Source of the DNA: Pavlovales sp. CCMP2436
Taxonomy: Eukaryota; Haptophyta; Pavlovophyceae; Pavlovales
Reading direction: 5' to 3'
DNA length: 22,987 bases
Assembly: GCA_026770615.1 (NCBI GenBank)
Contig: MU631812.1
Location: forward strand, 1-22,987
Shown in pieces: positions 17,119 to 22,987 of the stretch; position 1 is the stretch's first letter, and every line of letters starts with the position of its first letter. Made by a program: the position numbers and the translations under genes. The notes under the pieces were generated by a model. That model made no database searches. It saw only the letters and a program-made list of their open reading frames with translations, and was not told where the DNA came from.

Positions 17119-18765
17119 ATCAAGTGGGGAATCAAGGCGTTCCTGCTCGTCGACTTGGTCGCCAACGTCGTCTTGGGCCTCTCGGTCTTCACCGGCAAAG
17201 ACCAGGGCGACAACGTCGAGGTCTCATTCATCCAATCTCTCATCATCAACACACTGCTCGGCGTTGGGCGGGAGGGCGCTGCTTCCCCGTACATCACCGC
17301 CGGCTACATCCTCTACCTCGACTCTTTCTTCGTCTCAGTCGCGCTGTTCGCGGCTCTCGGCCGTCTCGGCGTGTTCGCCGTCGGGCCCAACAAGCACAAG
17401 TGCCTGAAGGAGAATGCACACACGAGAACTCTTGGCCGTTCGTTGACATCACGGCTTCCACATCCAAGCGACTCACTCGTGGCTGGCGCCGCGCTGCATT
17501 CCGCTCTATCGACGGCGGCATCGGTGTCGTCGCGGCCATCTACGCTACCATCTGGATGGACAGCAAGCTGGTCCCTCTCCTCTACACCGCCTTCACCACG
17601 GACGTGCCAACCTTTGCATTCCGGTACACGTCCTGCCCTTGCCCTGTACACGGCCAGGCCACCCCGGAGACGCTCACGCTCTAACCCTGATCCTTGACCC
17701 ATCCCTCATCTCCAGGTACTGCGCCGTCGCCGGCAAGCATATCCCCGTTGCCGCCTTCCTGGCGGTGTGCGCATACGCGTACAACATGGGATGCGTCGAC
17801 CGCGTGGATCGCCTCGTCTCAGAGCTGTGCATCCGCATGAACAGGACGGGCAAGCGCTACCACACCGCGACCTTTGGTGGATCCTCTCGCTCGTGGTCAA
17901 CAACACGTTTCGCGTCTTCGAGCATCTCGTGCCCGACTACAAGAGGGGCATGCGCGTGCGGAGGTCGCCGTACACTTTACACAGGCGTACCGCCCTCTCC
18001 CGCGGTCTGATCGGAGAGGGCGTCCGGCTGTACGGAGAGGCGCACCCCAGCGCTGTCCCACCCTGGATGGCCAAGCGGCCGGGACCCACGCGCAGGCCCC
18101 CGCAGCCCATCGGCGCCATCCCGCTGAGGCACGAGCTGGTTCGCCTGGACGCAATCGGCATCTGCGCGCGCTTGACCGGCGTGCCGGGCCGAGTTCTCGC
18201 CGATGGGAGGTGCGCGCAGTAACGGCACGACGCGACGCTCAAGGACTCCGGATCAGCCAAGCGCCCCAAGCCGGACAAGCACCCCTCGCCGCACAAGACG
18301 ATCCGCCAGGACGCGACCGGGTGCTCCGGCTGCAAGGTGAAGCTGTGCCGGCCGTGCTTCAAGGGCCGATGGGACCACAACAGCCAGGGGCCCGGCAACG
18401 TGTACGGCACCGATATCGTCTTCGAGACGGTGCTCGGCCAGACGCATCGTGTGCTCACCAACACGGGCCTCACGCGTGACGGCGGCGGGGGCAACGGTGG
18501 GAGCGGCGGCGGCAGCGGGGGCAGCGACGGCGGGGGCAGCGGCGGCGGGGGCAGTGGCGGAGGCGAGGGCGGCGACGGCCTCTTCTTCACCAGCCCGCCG
18601 CCGCCTGGCGTTGGTCAAGTAGCCGTGACCCCGCGCGACGGCGGAGGTGAGGCGCGGCGTGCGCTCCACGGCCGCCCCGGGGTCGGGCGTGGGCAGGTGC
18701 GGAAGGGAGGCGGCGGGCGGGGAATGGGGCGGGGGAGGGACGGTGGACAGGCAACTCAAGGTTAG

Positions 18766-19401
18766 CTGCTCCAGGGGAGGGGGAGGGGGCGGGGGGGGCA
18801 GGCGACGGGCAGGCGACTCTGGGTCAGGCGCCGCCGCAAGGGAGACGGGGGCTGAGCCAATATGCGCATCCGCCGGGGAGAGGGTCGGTGTCAGCGAGCG
18901 CTATGGGGATCGAGGTCGATGAGGTGCCGCCTTGGGGCGACTGTCGTTGGCTTCCTTGCAAGGTGAGTAGTGGCCGCGCCAGGGTTGTTTACCTCGTCAA
19001 TATAGACCTAATTAAGCACTTACAATAAGGACTGGTAGACGATGCCCATGGTGGCGCCTAGTGACGATTGGCTGTGGGCGGGGGCGTGGCGGGGGCGGCT
19101 AGCATTGGCTTTTTGTGAGGTAGGTTGCGGCTGCGCCAGGGGCTTAAGCAGTGGGCGATACAGGCCCATCGCAGCATTGTTTCTAATTAATAACTAACTT
19201 GTATTGACTCATTAACTACCCTTGTGTGTGTGACATTTTTATATTTTATGTTGCAGGGAGGGCGCAGAAGAGTACCCTATGGTCGCCTGGAGGCTGCGTG
19301 TGGCGTGCTCCGCACGTCTGTGGACGTTTGGCCGGCGTGACAGATCATGACCTTGTTTGAAGATAGAAACCCTCATCATTCACCACTTCTACCAGCTCCC
19401 C
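18766..19401. other. Intergenic, no gene seen
   Basis: GC-rich G-tracts to about 18920, then mixed sequence. Two related ~35-bp pieces ('ggctt..t..aaggtgagtag' near 18949 and 'ggctttttgtgaggtaggtt' near 19107), each followed by 'gcgccaggg', look like a diverged duplication. There is no supported coding region. Confidence 0.4.
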
Positions 19402-19501
19402 ACTTCGGCGTAGCGCGTAGGAGCCTGCGTCGGAGCGCTAAGATCAGCCTGACGTGAACTTGAAACGTACCGCCAGCCCGAACCCCCCTACATTAATATA
19501 A
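19402..19501 (+). repeat. Copy of the AGCGCTAAGA / CATTAATATA repeat
   Basis: Matches the cluster at 10.6-11.4 kb through 'gcgtaggagcctgcgtcgga', 'gcgctaagatcagcctgac' and the 'cattaatata' end. It is immediately followed by an AT-richer open frame. Confidence 0.8.
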
Positions 19502-19510
19502 GACGGACCT

Positions 19511-19774
19511 TTGGCCACGTGCCTCTATACCGTCGTATTTAAAAATTATAAAACTTTGAAGATAGATGTAGACGTAAAGTCCCACGAGGAAAAAGATTGC
19601 CACTTGGACCGAGAGCTGAATCTTACGGGAATATCGAAAAATGATTGCCAAAATTTACGATGCATTAAGGAAGCACCGGGGTTTAAGAGGATAGTATTTG
19701 TGACTGGTCCACTGCTCTCTCATTGGCTGACAGCTCTCACTCGGCCGCTGGGGCTGCCTGGGCGCCACGAGTGA
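19511..19774 (+). CDS. Short AT-rich reading frame of unknown origin
   Basis: About 87 codons, the first 75 with AT-ending codons unlike the GC-rich genes around it (for example FKNYKTLKIDVDVKSHEEKD and GISKNDCQNLRCIK). It lacks a convincing start and its C-terminal part overlaps a 13-bp-arm hairpin (19731-19780), so the true protein part may end near 19710. I do not recognise a family. It may be a fragment of transferred DNA, as suggested for the AT-rich island at 1.64-1.83 kb. It could also be a chance open frame. Confidence 0.25.
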   Translation: MATCLYTVVFKNYKTLKIDVDVKSHEEKDCHLDRELNLTGISKNDCQNLRCIKEAPGFKRIVFVTGPLLSHWLTALTRPLGLPGRHE

Positions 19775-19780
19775 GAGCTG
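19731..19780. repeat. Hairpin with perfect 13-bp arms
   Basis: CAGCTCTCACTCG at 19731-19743 and its exact complement at 19768-19780, with a 24-nt GC-rich loop. No T-run follows, so it is not an obvious terminator; it may be the end of a small inverted-repeat element. Confidence 0.7.
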
Positions 19781-19944
19781 CTATCTCACACTCACTTTTG
19801 TGGCTCCCCGCGTAGCTAACACCTCACTCGCGTGTGGAGCGCTACGCTTTAGCTTTCATCTTACTCAAGAAAGCGTACTGTAGAGGAATGTCTGACTACC
19901 TGGGCGAGAGTCTATTTCTGCACTGTGTGTAAATATCTAGAAAT

Positions 19945-20040
19945 ACGTCCGTCCCCTGACAGGTCTCCACCGGGCCCAAGCGTTGAGAAACGCTCGGGTC
20001 AAGGGACCTTTGCAGAGCACACGGATACCGTCCCCACCAC
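19945..20040 (+). repeat. Dispersed ~100-bp repeat, copy 2
   Basis: Shares ACGTCCGTCCCC, the 'agcgttgagaaacgct' hairpin and 'cacacggataccgtccccac' with 8699-8805. Middle sequence is diverged. Confidence 0.6.
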
Positions 20041-20400
20041 TGAGGCTGATCAGACACACGACAATCGACGACACTCGATTTGCGCGCTGATCGACCTCTG
20101 CTGCATCTCGCTCGTCTCGAAATGCGGCTTGCCTGCCCACGCGCCGCACCTGTAGCGCAGTAAAGCAGACAACAATACTCCGATAGCCTGTATCCCTTAT
20201 CAATGCGAATCTTGCCCACGGGGGGCAGGATCCGCACAGTGGGAGGCTTTTGTGTGGGGGTCTACCCTACCCCTTCGTGGGGGCGGGCCTCAAGCTCATT
20301 AGGGTGGTGTGTGGGGTCGGGGCCTTGTTGTTCCCTTTTCCTGCGTTTCTGGTGTGCAATAATATAACCTGCGTTTAAAATCAGCGGATTATTATAGAAC
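20041..20400. other. Intergenic, no gene seen
   Basis: Mixed composition with G-rich stretches at 20220-20330. No coding region or folded RNA can be supported. Confidence 0.35.
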
Positions 20401-20403
20401 CGG

Positions 20404-20552
20404 GAGTTCAAGTCCCGCCGCGACCACCCCGTAAAAGGCTTTTGCGCTTTTACCTTTTGGGCTCACCCACGCCCGGAAGAGGCGGATTTAACAGGTCCGA
20501 GGCAAATCCGGCATGTTTCGGCGAAAAAAATACGAAAACGGAGTTCAAATCC
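20404..20552 (+). other. Two tRNA T-arm/B-box-like sequences
   Basis: GAGTTCAAGTCC at 20404-20415 and GAGTTCAAATCC at 20541-20552 resemble the Pol III B box. The flanking stems do not pair properly and no A box or cloverleaf is found at the right distance, in normal or permuted order. They are probably tRNA-derived remnants. A small hairpin lies between them at 20432-20455 (gtaaaag...cttttac). Confidence 0.3.
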
Positions 20553-21256
20553 TCCAGCAAAAGCTGTTTGCTTCTCGCAGTGCGCCGCACAGTGAGCCCT
20601 GGCTGGGCGGGAAGGCGGCGGGGCTCACGGTCGCCATTGGACATATGACGGGGAAGCTGGTGGTCCGCCCACGTCCCGCCCGCGCTCGAGCGCGCGGCTC
20701 GGTCGGTCGATGCTGAACATCATTCACTTTCATTACGCACATGGGGTTGCCACCCAAAGACTCGCGCAGTCGTCAGACTCCTTGGTCCGTGTTTCTAGAC
20801 GGGTCGGTTGCGCCCATTTCGGCAGGGTCACGCTATACACGGGTAGGGAGTCACCTGCTGCGAGCACAAGTTCTTGTGAGACGCGAGCAAGATCAGCCGA
20901 CCCCGCACGAGAGCGAGCCTCGGTCCAGGGGGTCCGCGCGTTCACCCACCCACCGACCGCCACTCCCGTCCTACGTGGCCGCGCTCTCGACGGCGTGGGA
21001 GACCTCAACGTCGGTACCGGCAATCGGTGGCAGCGGCGCGTGGGCGTTGGGCGCGGGCCGAGAAGTCAGCAGCGTGGTCGCTCGTCCAACGGACCCACAG
21101 CGCAAACGCCCCATGTTCAATGACGAGGGGACGGGGACGTGCATGCAGCGCGACAGCCCCCACGCGTGCACCGACTCTCGCTGGTTTCTGTACTCGTTGG
21201 GTGCGTCCGCCGAAAGGAGGATGACGCGCAAAAGGTAAAAAAGCAAAGAAATACAC
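20553..21256. other. Intergenic GC-rich sequence, no gene supported
   Basis: Several overlapping frames are open on both strands because of composition. None shows a domain, splice pattern or repeat structure I would defend. Confidence 0.35.
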
Positions 21257-21318
21257 GGAGTTGAATCTGCGACACGTCGACTACAGAGCTGAGCTTCTAA
21301 CCACTGGACTAAATTTTT
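21248..21318 (-). pseudogene. tRNA-like (tRNA pseudogene or SINE head)
   Basis: On the minus strand an A box, TAGTCCAGTGG (21311-21301), is followed about 33 nt later by a B box, AGATTCAACTCC (21268-21257), near normal tRNA spacing. D, anticodon and T stems pair poorly, so this is not a functional tRNA. It lies directly beside the second MITE copy. Confidence 0.4.
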
Positions 21319-21324
21319 AGATGA

Positions 21325-21494
21325 TACAGGGAATCGCGGACAATAAGAAACCGTCGCGTTAAGAAACTGAGCCTCGTTTTTTGCCCTTCAATAGTAATTT
21401 TAACCAAAATTTAACAATTGCTTGTTTGTAATTTGCTAAAAAACTCAGCCTCAGCCTCAAAAAGCGCCGTTCTTATTGCCCGCGATCCCCTGTA
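21325..21494. mobile_element. MITE with TA target site, copy 2 (166 bp)
   Basis: The 166-bp body runs from 21327 (CAGGGAATCGCGGACAATAA) to 21492 (TTATTGCCCGCGATCCCCTG), flanked by TA. It matches the copy at 8865-9024 through the termini and the inner 'aactgagcctcg' and 'tgtaatttgctaa' blocks. Its terminal inverted repeats agree better with each other than in copy 1. Confidence 0.78.
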
Positions 21495-21934
21495 TTGTCT
21501 CAAAATTCACAACCGTTCATGAATGTAACAACCACTTATTCCCGCTCGCGGCGGCGTGGCAGGCTTGGCAGGCGATGCTCGCGTGACTGCCGCTCTGCAT
21601 GCACAGCGTGCGCCACCACTGTTGGTCGCTGCATGCACGTCCCGTCCCCCCCACGGAAGGCTACGGGCGCGCGCGAGCGCGCGGTGGGACGTGGGGGCGC
21701 GCCCACGGCGTCTCCACCGGGTTTCTCGTTGGTGGCCGCGCGCGCCGCGACCTTCCCACCCGGCCGCACTAAAAGGGCAAAGAGACAAAAGGTGGGACAG
21801 ATTTTGGATCGAACCGCCAACCTCAGCATTTGAAGTAGGGATCGATTTTAAAAAGATTTCAGTGAATTTCCGCTTTGTCCACGCCCACGCCCCAGTAGTT
21901 TTGTCTGTTCTCGCGGGCGTTGGCGCAAGCAAAG
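21495..21934. other. Intergenic upstream of the membrane-protein gene
   Basis: GC-rich to about 21770, then AT-richer. At 21806-21815 the minus strand holds GGTTCGATCC, preceded by CTTCAAA and TGCTGAGG, like the 3' half of a tRNA, but no 5' half is present. There is no supported coding sequence. Confidence 0.35.
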
Positions 21935-22728
21935 ATGAGCTGCTCAATGAAATCAGACAATGAAATCAGACGTGCAGGAATGTCAAAACCAGACGTCATG
22001 AGCTTCGACTCGATCGAGTTGGGAGTTCCGCCGGAGGACCGCCACGCTTGGGTCACGGTGAGGGAGGCGCGCACCAAGTCGATACGGAGCTTAAAGACAC
22101 GCAGCGCGACCCGCGCCGATCTGAGCAAGGCGCACGCGCGCGCCAGATCGATGCGGGGCTTCAAGAACGAGCACGGCAGATCGCTCCAGCTCCATGCGCC
22201 GCTCAAGGTGCGCCTCGCCACTGCCACTCTCTCACACAGTTTGGCCGTGCTGCCCTATACCCGTCGCTGCTCTCTGCCAACACGCGTCGCTGCTCAATAC
22301 CCCTATACTATCTCCTCGCAGGAGTTGGGGCGCGCGGGGACTGGCGTCGAGCTATTCTTCCGAACGCTGCGCTGGCTCTTTATCGTCTTGTTGGTGGCAA
22401 CGGCGCTTGGCTGCATATCACTCGCTGACAACATAGGTAAACCCCATGCCATATCGCATTCGATTCTCTGTTGACATCTGCACCCCACCTCGAAAAGACT
22501 ACCATTGGCTTTTGCTGCAAGGCCATGCCAACCCCCCCCCCCCCGAATCACACTTCAATTAATCCATTTAAAATAGGCTACAACACGGATGTCAGCAACC
22601 CCCTCATGCGGACAACCATCGGCGCGTGCTGCAAGGAATCGGCGCAAGAACTTCGGTCACACTCAATCCCGTGGTTTATCACCTTCCTCCTATTCCTGCT
22701 TTTCCTTTACTACCTCCGCTACAAGCAG
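21935..22728 (+). CDS. 5' exons of a multi-pass membrane protein (partial)
   Basis: Three exons can be joined: 21935-22207 (ATG; MSCSMKSDNEIRRAG...), 22322-22436 and 22577-22728, all with GT-AG junctions and matching phases. Exon 2 reads ELGRAGTGVELFFRTLRWLF followed by a hydrophobic segment (IVLLVATALGCISL). Exon 3 reads GYNTDVSNPLMRTTIGACC, then a second transmembrane segment (IPWFITFLLFLLFLYYLRY) and ends KQ|gtacgc, a donor. The order 'G.GV.L.F..LRWL - TM - TTIG - TM - K/R' resembles the N-terminal part of large TMC/CSC1-like or related protist channel proteins; this placement is tentative. Exon 1 is basic and may be cytosolic. Intron 1 (22208-22321, 114 nt) is in frame and stop-free, so its retention would not break the protein. 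Beyond 22728 the gene runs into a repeat. Confidence 0.5.
22437..22576 (+). other. Intron 2 of the membrane-protein gene with an exon-like duplicate
   Basis: 140-nt GT-AG intron. Its middle encodes HLEKTTIGFCCKAMP (22486-22530), matching NPLMRTTIGACCKESA at the start of exon 3. C13 at 22532-22544 lies 30 nt upstream of the acceptor AG. Confidence 0.5.
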
Positions 22729-22789
22729 GTACGCCCCCTTGCGGTAGTTTTAGACTGTGACCGAAAAACTTTTCCTCTTCCTGCTACCG

Positions 22790-22860
22790 AGACTGATGTC
22801 TGACCCGATCAAGTCTGTGAGTGAACACCACCTGCTGAACCATGCTGAGCCGCTAATATA
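22790..22860 (+). repeat. GCTCAGCA-family repeat end
   Basis: Reads 'gactgatgtctgacccgatc' 'aagtctgtgagtgaacacca' 'cctgctgaaccatgctgagc' 'cgctaatatata', matching 8545-8617 closely. It lies just after the last recognisable exon. Confidence 0.75.
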
Positions 22861-22987
22861 TATTTTTGGCTACGTCTTACTGTAAGAAAGATGGGTCAGC
22901 AGATATAGGTGCCCCCCCCATCATCATGATCCATTCAATTCCGTTATTATGATCAATTTAATTTCATCTCAAACAAACGGCAATCTG

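Larger units (their letters stand above)
15561..18765 (+). pseudogene. piggyBac-type (DDE_Tnp_1_7) transposase, decayed
   Basis: The N-terminal part ends in FLFYLPLAETRF and TRIAEATYAHAREQVIP (about 16060-16159), as in the region before the piggyBac DDE domain. The catalytic-domain core resumes at 17119 (IKWGIKAFLLVDL), then YILYLDSFFVSVALF (second catalytic Asp), WMDSKLVPLLYTAF, a 92-nt GT-AG intron (17624-17715), and AYAYNMGCVDRVDRL (third catalytic Asp). A Cys-rich tail follows (GCSGCKVKLCRPCFKGRW) and a Gly-rich end (18480-18580). The segment with the first catalytic Asp is absent, its place taken by an AT-repeat block. Frames shift near 17430 and 17877, and TAA at 18220-18222 separates the DDE domain from the Cys-rich tail. 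Such enzymes excise and insert DNA at TTAA sites. I found no matching terminal repeats. Not functional as read. Confidence 0.78.

Noticed and set aside
18210..18221. Ten-nucleotide 'intron' gtgcgcgcag removing the TAA
   Set aside because: Too short to be spliced by any known spliceosome, and its removal would also shift the frame.
17937..18590. Minus-strand proline-rich open frame
   Set aside because: It is the complement of the Gly-rich and Cys-rich end of the transposase; no independent signal.
20362..20560. Permuted or split tRNA gene
   Set aside because: T-arm-like motifs are present, but no 5' half with complementary acceptor (ggtcgcgg-type) exists up- or downstream and the T stems do not pair correctly.
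20741..21238. 165-codon plus-strand frame
   Set aside because: GC-rich region open in four frames at once; no domain, no homologous pattern, no plausible splice context.
21795..21845. tRNA-Sec or UGA-reading tRNA-Trp (CTTCAAA anticodon-loop-like, minus strand)
   Set aside because: The anticodon stem does not pair, there is no D arm or acceptor 5' strand, and the B box lacks one base; at most a 3'-half remnant.

Overview
This window looks like nuclear DNA from a eukaryotic microalga. Its genes are broken by short GT-AG introns, coding blocks are GC-rich, intergenic DNA and introns are AT-rich and full of simple repeats, and there are many copies of small inverted-repeat elements. The gene families seen (a carotenoid-cleavage-type oxygenase, an armadillo protein with repeats containing 'AMRAHP', piggyBac-like and reverse-transcriptase elements) fit a haptophyte, pelagophyte or dinoflagellate-type alga. 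I cannot fix the lineage from sequence alone.

Layout. 1-1.35 kb: GC-rich duplicated DNA plus a 157-bp inverted-repeat mini-element. 1.36-4.67 kb: two divergent retroelement remnants, a Gag-like zinc-knuckle pseudogene on the minus strand and a reverse transcriptase pseudogene on the plus strand. The Gag-like gene is interrupted by a ~195-bp AT-rich island with its own protein-like reading frame. 4.78-5.49 kb: a 710-bp inverted-repeat element whose core recurs at 9.23-9.73 kb. 5.57-6.56 kb: an intact seven-repeat armadillo gene (minus). 6.9-7.6 kb: a possible small secreted-protein gene or remnant. 7.95-11.4 kb: a mosaic of at least four short repeat families, including a 33-base G tract and a 1.43-kb near-perfect inverted repeat.

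11.43-14.35 kb: the best gene of the window, a six-exon carotenoid cleavage oxygenase on the minus strand (590 codons, all four iron-ligand histidines present). Three of its introns are largely microsatellite, a fourth carries a homopolymer, and exon 4 has one single-base frameshift. 109 bp away, on the plus strand, 14.46-18.77 kb holds a decayed piggyBac-type transposase. Its upstream part carries a DnaQ/DEDDh-exonuclease-like domain with a lost catalytic Glu, followed by the piggyBac N-terminal region, an AT-microsatellite block replacing the first catalytic Asp region, the rest of the DDE domain and a Cys-rich tail.

18.8-21.9 kb: mostly intergenic, with copies of the repeat families, tRNA-like Pol III box pieces and a second AT-rich reading frame. 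21.9-22.73 kb: the 5' exons of a multi-pass membrane protein gene. One intron contains a degenerate duplicate of the next exon, and the gene runs into a repeat copy near the window edge.

The observations I rate highest are the exonuclease-like domain joined to piggyBac, C-homopolymers ~30 nt upstream of three separate 3' splice sites, the two AT-rich coding islands, and the network of shared mini-elements.
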